DNA of 64,000 bases from positions 744,001 through 808,000 of the forward strand of contig NBAY01000006.1 of the NCBI GenBank assembly GCA_002794775.1, written 5' to 3'. This document shows, piece by piece, positions 53,601 through 63,344 of the stretch (position 1 is the first letter of the stretch; each line of letters opens with the position of its first letter). The notes below the pieces were generated by a model. It did not search any database and had not been told where the DNA came from. It worked only from the letters and a program-made list of their open reading frames with translations. A program made the position numbers and the translations under genes. The stretch is from Porodaedalea pini (Eukaryota; Basidiomycota; Agaricomycetes; Hymenochaetales; Hymenochaetaceae).

Positions 53601-55917
53601 CTAGCGAGAACCAAGCCCAGAAATGAAACCATATACATTCGCAACGACAGGCGCAAGTGAAGCAAGCACCGTGCTTCGGACCCTAGGTTGCGTCCCAGCA
53701 ACCAGCAAGAACGTCGCAACAAGCATAAGTAGCACCTTCACCCTTCTCGCCCGGCTCCGCTCAGCTACCCACTTCTCCGCCCCATACGCCTCATACTCAG
53801 TCCAATTCACCTTCCGCGCCTTCCACCAGAAGCTGAGCACGGGCCCCGGCCAGATCGCGACGTTCTTCCCCGCACCGTCGTCGCCTGCGCGGTAGTACGA
53901 CGTGCATGCCGCGAACACGGACGCTTGCAGCCGCGTCTGCAGCGCGGCGTTGAATTTATCGGTTACGTCCGCACGCACGGTGAAGGAAGAGGCGGAGCGC
54001 GAGAGGACGGGCGCGAGGAGCTGGAGCGCGTAGTTGATTTGGGCCTCTTCGCTGAAGATGACGGAGGCGTGGCCGGTTGCGATGTTCGGGCCTGTGTGTA
54101 GGTGGAATAGAGACGCGATTAGCGCGCGGAAAAGTAAACGGGGCTTACCTAGGATAGTGAAGAAGTTGGGGAAGCCCGGAACTGTAGTCCCAAGGTAGGC
54201 CGTCGGTCCGCCGTGCGCGTCAAAGTATTCCTGCAGGCTCATTCCGCCCTGACCGTTTACGTCCGTCATCAGTTTGCACTAGCACGCAGTTCCGTTCAAA
54301 TACAAATTAGCTGACCGCAGCACGATAAAGGAGTGCGGACGGAGAAATGAAGACGTACGACGTAGAACCCGGTCGCGAACACGACGACGTCAAGCGGAAT
54401 CGTCTCACCCGTCTTCGTAACGATGCCTCCGGGTTCAAACCTGTCAATGCCGTCCCAGGAGAGCGACACGTTTTGCCGGTGCAACGACTTGAGGTAGCCC
54501 GGGTCGATGATGATACGCCTGCATCCGGGGGCTAGTGGGCGGCAAAGTCATTAGGCAATTAGATATATTTTTCATTGAAATACATATTCAGAGGGCTCAC
54601 GGTATGATGGAATGAGCTTGTCGACATATTCCTTAGGTGCCCTGGCCTTGATCTCTTTCGTCATGAGCTGGGCGAGGTCACAGATCCGTATCAGTATAGG
54701 TTGTCTAGTTGCAATTAAATCCGAACACATGCCTTTCGTGCCAACGCTTGTAGCCGTTTATGACTATTCCGGAAGATAAGATAGGACGTGTCATACTGAA
54801 GAATTCAGAACAAGAATAAAGAGCACAGGGACACCATTGTCAGTGATACTCGTGCGACTTGGAGACGCCGAAAATACGTGCACGAGTAAAGAGGAACGTG
54901 CGGTACGCCCACATGACACCGGGTATATGTGCGAATGCCCATTTGACCCAAGGTGGGTATTTGTAGTTCGCCTGAAACAGAAAGCTTGCTCAGTAAAACC
55001 CGCTGTCGTGAGCAGAGCAGTAAAACCCAGTCTACCCGGAATGTGAACCAGTTTGGCGTCCTGCAGAAGTTGATTACTTTAACAGTAGGGTCCTCTGATA
55101 TCCTCGGAACCAGCTGTGCTCTAATAGCTTCTTTCAGCCTATCGTGAATATTTTTCTCTGATGGTGAGAACTCACGCTGAGGCCGCATTGCCGACGACAC
55201 CGACCGTCTTCCCAGAGAGGTCCACGGACTTCTGCCATCGTGCAGAGTGGAACATCGGTCCCTTGAAGTCTTTCATGCCTGGTATGTTATTCGGGTAGTG
55301 CGGCTCCGAGAATCCGCCAGAGGCGCTGACGATTGCCTCAGCGACTTCCTCACGCTCCGTGCCGGTTCTCTCGTCACGTAGCGTCAGCCGGTAGTGTTGC
55401 GCGGCGTCATCCCACACAGCACGCACGACTGATGTGTTCAGCACGACGTGTTTTTGCAACACGTACTTGGAGACGAGCGACTGCCAGTAGGCGAGTATCT
55501 CGGGTTGGAGGACGAAGAGGGATGACCAGTTGGGGTTTGGTTCTGTTGAGAGGCAGTACCAATGACCAGCTACATCAGACGAGCAGCCTGGATACGTGTT
55601 GTCCTGTGAAATGGAGAATTTTCTCAGTATATCGCGACGAGCTACAGCCTGCGGTCACTTACTCGCCATGTTCCGCCTATATCTGATTGCTTCTCAAATA
55701 TCTAGAGATCCAGTGTTCGTCTTCGCGTCAAGATAATAAGGCGACCTGAAACTCACTAGGAAGTTCTCGAAATTGAGCTGTTTCTTGAGAGCAATGGCCA
55801 TGGAGAGGCCACCGACCCTACGTGACTAGTCAAGGACATCCCGATGCAAAAGCGTATTTTCGAGACTTACCCGCTTCCGACGATGGCGACTCTGGGTTTC
55901 TCCTTGTTGAAGGACAT
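53601..55917 (-). CDS. flavin monooxygenase, Baeyer-Villiger type
   Basis: A 562-residue FAD/NADPH monooxygenase from eleven exons: 55871-55917, 55817-55757, 55701-55663, 55603-55176, 55120-55036, 54971-54867, 54795-54733, 54667-54601, 54531-54359, 54278-54149 and 54091-53601. The FAD-binding GxGxxG is VAIVGSGVGGLSMA (Gly14, 16, 19). The fingerprint FxGxxxHxxxW is FKGPMFHSARW (residues 162-172). The NADPH site is VGVVGNAASAAQ, followed by FATGF (DVVVFATGFYV) and NIATGHASV. The substrate is not predictable: related fungal enzymes oxidise ketones, steroids or secondary metabolites. The C-terminus has a hydrophobic stretch that could associate with membranes. Intron 7 starts GCATGT (GC-AG), chosen because AAG/CTC keeps frame; the donor at 54866 (GTCTCC) is the least certain junction. 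Confidence 0.88.
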
Positions 55918-56223
55918 GGTTTCGTGTGATGGGCTGCTCTGTTCCAAAATGTGCACAAGCTTTCAAGTGTGTCCGCGTTTTATATATATGAAAGGCAAAG
56001 ACATGCGCCCATGTCTGATCCGGAGCCGACTAGCGAATTGATAAATGATCGGAGAGTCGTACGAGCGTTAGTAAAACTGAGTGTGCGTCGGAAAGCACGA
56101 CGACAGGCACGTGACGATTCTGTTATACTTTCTGCTATCTACTACACGCAGATCCAACCGCTAGGGAACGAAACAAGAACTGATCGTATCTATGAGGCTG
56201 CCCATGTCAAGGCACAAAATGTA

Positions 56224-56904
56224 CTACGCAGAATGTATGCGCTGTCGGTGGATATACCGAGGGATAAAGTGGTGGAAAGAGATGGGGCAAGATGAAATAA
56301 TGTCCTCATACTCAAATTGGCAGGAAGCAGCATATTCGAAGTATGTGAGATAATTGAAGTTGAAAGGGAAAACGAAATCATAAGAAGAGAGATGTGACAG
56401 GTCGGGAAGACGTTGTCCATACATCATAGCTAATTCATAGGATAGACCCAGCGCGGGTATGAAAGGTTTTGTGCGAGGGTTAAGAGGGTGGGAGCCGACA
56501 AAAGATGGCAGACCGGGTTGTTCGTCCGGAGGTGTGTGGTAACCAACGAAAGCCGGTTGGAAGTTATTATTCTGATCGGCCGCTAAGGCCCGAAGTTCGG
56601 TGATAATCTCGACCGATGAGGCCGAAGGCGATGGGGGCAATGAGGTATATCGTGTCGCTGTGGCGAGCAGGCGGCAGAGTATAAAGTGGAAAGTTTCCCT
56701 ATCCGAGGCAGGAGGCTCAGGTAGGGTCGGTGGTTTGAGGTGTCTGGCCTGGCGACGGCTATGGCATCTGCGACAAGGCGAGGTGTGATGCAAGGTAAGG
56801 GGGCGACACAATGGTGACGCCAATGACGATCTAAGATCCAAGACTGCTGATATGATGCGGTCAAGGACACGATCAAAATGGAGTATAGTTCTGCGAAAAT
56901 GCAT
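56224..56904 (-). CDS. hypothetical open frame, weak
   Basis: A 226-codon minus-strand frame whose second half (VEIITELRALAADQNNNFQP, then GLPSFVGSHPLNPRTKPFIP) reads like genuine low-complexity protein and ends YIHRQRIHSA. A possible upstream segment with a start near 57100 (MLEEADKQNVEVQEIYFSDL) could be joined by introns, but I could not define them. No domain is recognised. It may be a fast-evolving gene or chance. Confidence 0.25.
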   Translation of the reverse strand: MHFRRTILHFDRVLDRIISAVLDLRSSLASPLCRPLTLHHTSPCRRCHSRRQARHLKPPTLPEPPASDRETFHFILCRLLATATRYTSLPPSPSASSVEIITELRALAADQNNNFQPAFVGYHTPPDEQPGLPSFVGSHPLNPRTKPFIPALGLSYELAMMYGQRLPDLSHLSSYDFVFPFNFNYLTYFEYAASCQFEYEDIISSCPISFHHFIPRYIHRQRIHSA

Positions 56905-57120
56905 GAAGGGATCGCGCGTCGTCGACGGGCCAAGGTCTCAGCACGAATGTTCCCACGATGGAGATGATGGGAGTAAGAGAATAAGAAGTGACGATTCTGC
57001 GAGCTGCTTCCGTTCTCTCCTCGTCCGCCGACAAAGCCGTAAATCTGAAAAATAAATCTCTTGGACTTCAACATTCTGCTTGTCCGCTTCCTCCAGCATA
57101 GTCTCGCTCAACACTATCAC

Positions 57121-58389
57121 GAATACTCGAACATCCCTGCAAGTTACTTTACTGTGGTATGAGAGGAAGGCGGCAACCAGAACATATTCACCAAAGATAT
57201 CAACTTATCAAGAGCTCGAATTGCCATTGTCACTTTGCTGATGGCGCTGTATCGATCTCTTATGGGACTGACATTGTAGTAATGTGCCTTGAATTTCTTG
57301 CTCTTCCCGCAGAATCTCTGTGCCAAAATAGAAATCTAGTTTCGGCGTCACTGGCGAGAACATTAAGATACTCATTGCCTAGCCCAGCGTGAGGCCTACA
57401 ACAGCATCAAATTGTCAGGCTCCAATGCAGATATGCACAAGCAAAATATGCTACTGCCTTATCAATGTCTTTGAAATCATCAACGATATTGTTGGAAAAG
57501 AACGTCGAGCTGATTAGAGTTGACTCGCATTCAGCCGAGCTGCGGGAAACCTATGGGACTTGCAGGGTGTTCAGCATGATCTCAGATGCTTTAGGTGTAT
57601 CTGTGAGAACTATACTTGCTGGACAGCCGCCAGACTTGCCTAGGTATTCCATCTGCTTCTCTGTTTATGCCCAGTCTGACGGTATCCGCAGCATCTCGCC
57701 GTGAAATTGTCTCTGTCTTTTCATGAGGAGAAATTGCGTGTGCTCAAATTTCTACTGAGTGACTATGAGAGCACCGGGACATGTGCGTTCTGAGGGAGCT
57801 TTAGTGAAGCAGTGATTTCTTCAGCACAGCACAATGATGATGAGGCACACAATGTTCTTGAAGAAAATGATATACGACAGGCTGTACATCCGTCCCTCGT
57901 AGTAAATATAGGAGACAGAAGGGGATAGATTGGCAGAGGAGAGCAAGGAAGAGCATGATACAAGCTGAAAGAGGAGTCGCTGGTTTATTTTCGTTGAGCT
58001 TCAGTGCTTCACATTACTCATCCTTAAATTATTCTTCAAGGCATCTCAGGATTCGCATTTGAATGTGGCTCTCAGACAAAAACAGTCCCACTATCATGAC
58101 GCTTTCAAACAAAATACTTGGTCATGCAATTTAACACACCAGACTTGAATCTTCACTCAAGACGCACTCTGGATTGTCTTGCCTTACTTCTCTGTTCTGC
58201 GATGATCCCTACATATATTTTACAGGTGAAGCAAAAATACATACATGGGTCTCGTGAAATAACACATCACCAGCCCTCACTGTGAAGGCACTACATGTAA
58301 CATGTTCTCCATGCCACCGTTTGTCCGCGTCCTTTACAAATGTCAAATGCCTAGCATGGATGTGGGTGAGTGATTATAATTTTAAAAAG
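57121..58389. other. intergenic, no gene recognised
   Basis: About 1.27 kb of AT-richer sequence left of the second WD40 relic. Short frames only. Since the relic lacks its upstream and downstream WD repeats, parts of this tract may be eroded remains of the same gene. Confidence 0.35.
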
Positions 58390-58680
58390 AGCGAGTCGAC
58401 AATCTTACCTTCTATCTTGATTCCTGCTGCAAGATCCGCCCAAGATGTTCTGCTGTACCTGTCAAATTTCTTTCAGTTGATTTTGAGAGGGATTCTCTGT
58501 CTGGTTCTCGAGATGCACATGATGGACCTGTCACAGAATACTTCTCGCCACTCAACTGGGACACAAAGCAACAGTCTTCTTGTCGAGTTTCTAAACCATC
58601 CATTGTGACGAATTGCTTTAGGAAGCCTTTCAATTTCTGTTCCCAGATTTGCATCCCAGACACGGACTGTGCTATCATCT
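58390..58680 (-). pseudogene. second WD40-repeat relic
   Basis: On the minus strand, after an acceptor-like TTTTAG at 58681-58686, the sequence reads DDSTVRVWDANLGTEIERLP, then WFRNSTRRLLLCVPVEW and IMCISRTRQRIPLKIN before a TGA. Beyond the stop the homology continues (KKFDRYSRTSWADL), matching KFDKHSGTFWVEI of the relic at 3842-4477. In that relic the same position codes Trp (LKLDWEKFD), so the stop looks like a TGG to TGA change. The two fragments share the same segment of one ancestral NLR-type WD40 protein. Only about one blade remains. Confidence 0.75.
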
Positions 58681-58908
58681 AAAAAGTAAAATACACAGAC
58701 GAGCATGCTTGAGGCTCCTGTTGTGTGAATCCATTGTGTTCTCTACTAGAACTCGTAACATTGTACAAGCATTACAACACAATCTCTTTCTTTCACACCT
58801 TTCATGCATGTGGAGCAACATGAGATTGAAAATTCTTCTAAAGAAGTTACACTTTACATTACTAAGTTTATGTATTTTGGGCAAAAAAATAAATAACAAA
58901 TGGATGAA

Positions 58909-58981
58909 TGCCACAACCCCGGATCGAACAGGGGACCTTTAGAACTTCAGTCTACTGCTCTCCCAGCTGAGCTATTGCGGC
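58909..58981 (-). tRNA. tRNA-Phe (GAA)
   Basis: A 73-base intronless cloverleaf with anticodon GAA, identical to the tRNA at 2998-3070 except at two bases: the D stem here is GCTC/GAGC (fully paired), and the T stem has CCCTG against CGGGG (one wobble). The acceptor stem, anticodon arm with its mismatched top pair, and discriminator A are the same. It lies 101 bp from the NAPRT start on the other strand. Confidence 0.92.
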
Positions 58982-59082
58982 ACAATCAAAATTGTGAGAA
59001 GAAAGATTATTGTCAGTTCATTGTACTTACTCATTTGATTGTCGGGATCGGTGTTGATGTTACTCGATTCAAACCACTTCCT

Positions 59083-60883
59083 ATGTCGAGCTCCTACAAG
59101 TCTACCATGACGGACCAATTCGTCGACGAGTCTGAAAAACACTTTTCCGTGCCACGGTCACTGCTGGATACAGACCTCTACAAGGTACATTGCATTATTT
59201 TCTTCTCGGAGTCATACTTGGAATTGACGTGATGATTACATGCGTGCTAGTTTACGATGCAGCAGGCCGTCCTGCGCCACTTCCCCGATGTACAAGCTAC
59301 ATATCGATTCACGCACAGAGACACGGACGTGTACTTTACCAGGGAGTGCTACGAGCGCTACCTGTCAGCTTTACCTCGTTCGTCATGGCTCGCATATTGT
59401 CCTCTTATCTCGCCCTTGTAATGTGTTTGGTCCAGATTTCGCTGAGCTCACCGCGACGTCGGAGGAGATTACATGGCTAAAGCAGACTTGTCCGTACTTC
59501 GACGAGATGTACTTGGAGTATATTTCCAAGTTCCGATTCGAGCCCGAGCAGGTTCATGTCGAGTTCAACGCGTTAGAGAATGATCCGGAGCGGGGCCGAA
59601 TGGAAATCAGTGCCGTGGGACCCTGGGTGGAGACAATACTGTGGGAGGTACCTCTCATGGCCTGTCTTAGCGAGATTTACTTCCGCACGGCGGATCGGGA
59701 CTGGAGTTATGATGGGCAGGAAGGTATGATAGCGCGTTGTCTCACTGTCTGCAACAGCTTGAGTACTTGTTCATATCTAATCCTAGAACAAGCGTATGAG
59801 AAGGCGAAAACTCTTTTGCACGCAAATATTCAGTTCAGCGAGTTCGGAACGCGTAGACGACGATCCTTTCACATTCAAGACCTGGTCGTCGCAACACTCA
59901 TCCGAGCATCGAAGGATCTCCCAGGGAAGGGGAAAGTCGTTGGGACTAGTAATGTATAGCCCTCACATATCTCACTATCGTCTAAATCTTACAGACTATG
60001 TATCCAGGTGCACCTTGCGCGTAAACACGGAATCGCGCCGATAGGCACCATTGCACAGTAGGCAAATTCGGTCCTGCTCTGCCTTGCCATGCGAGCTGAT
60101 TGCCGCGTCAGCGAATGGTTCATGGGTGTAAGTAAGTCTGAGCTGTTCGAAAATTGCCGACTCTCAACTACGGAACAGGTAGCTTCGTTGCGCGGGTACG
60201 AGGGTGCCAATGGCGTTGCACTTGATCTGTGGGAGCAAGTATACCCCAAAGGTCCACTGATCGCACTCACAGACACATTCTCGACAGAGGTCTTCTACAA
60301 GGTATGTCGCTAGGATTGTTTTTCTGTAGGAAGGAGGCTGAGACAGTCAATGTAGGACTTCACGAAAGACAAAGAACGGGCTCTACGATGGTCAGGCCTT
60401 CGTCAAGACTCAGGCGACCCGCTAGTATTCGCGCCACGCGCGAAGGAAATATTCGACAGCATGGGCATCGACTTCCGCACAAAGTCGATCATCTACTCGG
60501 ACGCGCTGACCGACGAGAAGGCGCTCCGGATTAAGGCGCAATGCGACGAAATTGGCTTCACCTGTACGTCCAGCAAATGTCATTTGGAAGACGACTTGAG
60601 TTTTAATGATGTCAGGTTCATTTGGAATCGGCACTTTTCTGACGAACGACTTCCGCTCTGTGTCATCAGGCGGCACGGAGAAGAGCAAGGCGCTCAACAT
60701 GGTCATCAAGCTCGCGGATGTCAACGGCGAGCCGTGTATTAAAATCAGCGACGAACTGACGAAGGTCGGTCCTAGTCTCTATCCTTGGGGGCAGAGCACA
60801 CTTATCAACCTTTTCTATGACAGAACACAGGAGATCCTGTTGGCGTGAAGAAAGTGAAAGAAATTTACGGATTGCCACTGTAG
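59083..60883 (+). CDS. NPT1: nicotinate phosphoribosyltransferase
   Basis: A 446-residue enzyme that converts nicotinate, PRPP and ATP to nicotinate mononucleotide in NAD salvage (Preiss-Handler pathway). Nine exons: 59083-59184, 59251-59377, 59436-59723, 59787-59953, 60008-60057, 60112-60301, 60356-60563, 60616-60764 and 60824-60883. Signature blocks: LLDTDLYKFTMQQAVL, YFDEMYLEYISKFRF, WETILWEVPLMACLSEIYFR-like segment, FGTRRRRSF, GTSNVHLARKHGIAPIGTIA, HEWFMG with His211 as the predicted phosphorylated histidine, LTDTFSTEVFYKDF, LRQDSGDPLVF and FGIGTFLTNDF. It ends VKEIYGLPL. All junctions are GT-AG and keep frame; length is normal. It is the only intact gene within the mirrored segment at the right end of the window and has no counterpart at the left end. 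Confidence 0.95.
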
Positions 60884-61483
60884 TTCTCTTTCAACGAATT
60901 TCCGCAGTAACTAGACCTTGTCCAGGTCAGCGTTTTCAGTAGAGCATATAAAATAATACTCACAATTAATGTAAAGAGAACAAGCGTCTTGTAGATTCTG
61001 TGTAGTTTGTATCGACCCTGCGTGCATAAATGTCGGAACGCGCCGTATTTGACGATCTGATCTTTGATGCGAACTCTGTCTCCCGCTGCCGCCACCGTCG
61101 TACAGTTACCTGAGCCGAGATGTCCCTTCATCCTCCATCCCTCGGATTCCAGGTTTCATGGACCGCGCTATTTACTGATATTCCTGTGTGACTCTAGGGT
61201 CCCTTTGCGTCTCATCAGTTGCACTGGTCTGCACCCGGTCGGTCCTCAATTTTGGCAGGAGCCGAATGGGTCGAACTCGCAGCTAACGAGATATTTTTGC
61301 TCGACTTTCGATCGAACCCTTTCTAGTGATATCTGGTGTGGCGATTTGGACCTTGCATCACTCACCGGAGAGCTCGAGTCGGTGGTGATGTAGGAGGGAG
61401 TCTTGCCTCTCTCGCCTCCAAGTGCACTCCAGGAGTTAGTCCTTCCCTTTCTGCTTCAAGTGGAGACTCTTCTCGAACACCGA
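60884..61483. other. intergenic between NAPRT and the MFS relic
   Basis: 600 bp with the NAPRT terminator. Short frames only. The 3' half is GC-richer and would be the ancestral transporter promoter and 5' UTR. Confidence 0.4.
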
Positions 61484-61740
61484 ATGCCAATTGCCGCGTC
61501 CAACGTAGTCGAGACACTGGAGCAGCAAGCAGTCGTGCCATCCAAGGTCCATGGTTTCTTACATAGATTACGCGAGTCGTACTTGCGCACATATGGTGCG
61601 TGCACGATACTTGCATCTATTGGCAGGTTTCTCTCTGGATTTGACAGGTCTGTGTTTATTTATCGTCTCCGGAAAGTCTATGCTCCTTACGTGTTACTAT
61701 TTCTCCATAGGCTCCATCGGACCAATCACGACTATGACCG
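61484..61740 (+). pseudogene. MFS transporter relic, 5' exons
   Basis: An ATG at 61484 opens a frame reading QQAVVPSKVHGFLHRLRESY, then TYGACTILASIGRFLSGFD, which matches the first exon of the intact transporter (RQAVVPSRVHSFLHRLRETY, then TYTACTMFASIGGFLFGFD). An intron of the same position and phase follows, then GSIGPITTM for GSIGPVTTM (from 61711). The exon junction has lost two bases compared with the intact gene (GACAG for GATACAG), so the spliced frame is broken, and homology ends soon after 61725. The 3' end of the same gene resumes at 62944. Confidence 0.82.
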
Positions 61741-61849
61741 ACAATTCGACCAGATGGCGACCATGCACGCCGTAAAGGTTGAACCGCCAATGAGTGTTGG
61801 TGGTCGCCTGCCCCCTGAAAGAAAGTGTTACTATTGTATCGTGCGTCCA

Positions 61850-61982
61850 GTCGAAACCCCAACCTGCAACTGTCAATGTTCCTTTGGAAAATCAAGCTGC
61901 GATTACGCCTGTGAATACTGTCGAAATCCAACCTGCAACTGTCACTGCAGAAAGTCAAGTTGCGACTACGCCTGCTCAAGCT
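61850..61982 (+). repeat. tandem repeat of 63-70 bp in the ubiquitin-like ORF
   Basis: Two copies (61850-61919 and 61920-61982) begin GTCGAAA and share CCAACCTGCAACTGTCA and GTTGCGACTACGCCTG-like blocks; a third, truncated copy starts at 61983. In the longest open frame they code QPATVNVPLENQAAITPVNT and QPATVTAESQVATTPAQA. Copy one has an extra C near 61858 that shifts frame. Confidence 0.8.
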
Positions 61983-62463
61983 GTCGAAACTGCTCAAGCT
62001 GCAGCTCCCGAGGTACAAGCGCCATCTACTGAACCGACGCCGGCATCCGTCGCGCCAGCATCTCCTGCTCCTCCGGCTCGTCCTCTCAGGTCAACGTTCG
62101 AGATCTTCGTGAAAACCTTGACGGGAAAGACTATCGAGGTCGAGGTCGAGGTCGAGGACTCTGAAGAACGGCCGTTCACAGTCTACAATGCAATGCAAGG
62201 AGAAGATCCAAGCAAAAGAGGGGTATGTGGCAACTATCTAGCGTGTCCTGCTCTTGCCACATTACTTACTCTGCCTATAGTGTCCTTCCTGATCAGCAGA
62301 CTTTGATCTTCGGCGGTAAGCAGCTTGAAAACGACAAGCCACTCAGGTTTTATAACATCGAGGATGGCAAAACGCTTCATTTGGGTGAGTTTGTCATTAG
62401 CATGGCCCGTATCACTGTACTCATTCCTTGTCAAGTCTTAAATTTACGAGGTGGCATGCAGTG
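61850..62463 (+). pseudogene. ubiquitin-like module with Pro/Ala/Thr repeats, broken
   Basis: A Pro/Ala/Thr/Gln-rich stretch made of tandem repeats runs into a ubiquitin-like segment: FEIFVKTLTGKTIEVEVE, then a divergent section. In a frame shifted by one base KEKIQAKEG follows. After an intron (62224-62278) comes [20 protein letters not shown], then [13 protein letters not shown]. After a second intron VLNLRGGMQ and TGA end it. Canonical ubiquitin has [20 protein letters not shown] and LVLRLRGG followed by M of the next unit, so the source was a polyubiquitin-like gene. The frame break near 62190 and another within the repeats near 61858 prevent a complete product. It sits between the 5' and 3' fragments of the MFS relic. 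Confidence 0.72.
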
Positions 62464-62943
62464 ACAGACGGGCGGATACTCTGGCTGCGTAAGGCAGAAC
62501 AAGGCATCCATATGCCAGGTCCATCATCTAGGATGTCTACCTCCAGCCATTGAAACTGTGTAGTATTGACAGTAACGATCTCATCAACGCCGTAGTAGCG
62601 AATTTGTTCACCTTTAATCAACAATTTGTCCTTGAGAGCACATCGCATGCATGATGAGCCGTCGGATGCTAGCCGAAGGGGCCGTACCGCATCGCATATT
62701 CAGACCTAAAATGTGACAGAGAATTGTGGTGAACCATTCGGAAGTATGCAAATTTTGTCTATTCAGCAAATCTTTCGTGAATTTCACATGAACGCAAAGC
62801 ATGTCGTGAGCCTTCAATAAGCTGTTAGAAAGTTGAAGACATTTGTAGAGTAGAAGCAAAGCAACGTGTTATACCGAGAGAGGCAAGTTGAAAAGATGTA
62901 CGCCACGAAGACGACATCCGAAAACCGGGGGGCCTATTTCAGT
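62464..62943. other. unassigned stretch inside the MFS relic
   Basis: 480 bp between the ubiquitin-like module and the 3' MFS fragment. Two minus-strand frames (62421-62648 and 62614-62859) have protein-like sequence (KAHDMLCVHVKFTKDLLNRQ, SEWFTTILCHILGLN), but I do not recognise them. They could be part of whatever was inserted. Confidence 0.3.
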
Positions 62944-63087
62944 CCTGATGAGATCTTTCAGACGAGTCCATGACGGAAGACGGCCTCGAGATTGCATCTG
63001 CCTATTAAAGATGCACCGCGCCTTGCAAGGGAAATTTGCGGGGATGATATTGAGGTGGTGGCTTCTCGAAAGACACTTGCGATTTAG
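62944..63087 (+). pseudogene. MFS transporter relic, 3' end
   Basis: The frame reads PDEIFQTSP, a TGA, then RKTASRLHLPIKDAPRLARE, ICGDDIEVVAS and a stop. The intact transporter ends DEIFQTSPWRKMALGLHLPV, KDAPRLARVYSGDDIEMAAP. The internal TGA stands where the intact gene has TGG (Trp). The middle of the transporter (roughly 400 residues) is missing between this fragment and the 5' fragment at 61484-61740. Confidence 0.85.
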
Positions 63088-63344
63088 CCTTCTTCCAATA
63101 GCCCCATGCTGGTTGTAGAAATGGAAAAGCATGTACATGTAGTACTAAGTAAAGTCTGGATGAAACGACAAGAGATTACATAAAATCTGGACTCCGTTTG
63201 AAACACGAGATCTTGTTACGCGACGCGTCCGCTTCCGCGTCACAGCTGATGAATGTTCTTTGCCTCCGACATTCACACCTTTTTCGTCTGTCTACGCGAC
63301 AAGCACACTTGTTGCTTAGGCCGTTATTAATTAATTCGAGAGGT

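Noticed and set aside
61794..62306. An intact ubiquitin-fusion gene of 170 codons
   Set aside because: It lacks an ATG, and the ubiquitin core is only recovered by changing frame near 62190; the in-frame continuation runs through intron sequence.
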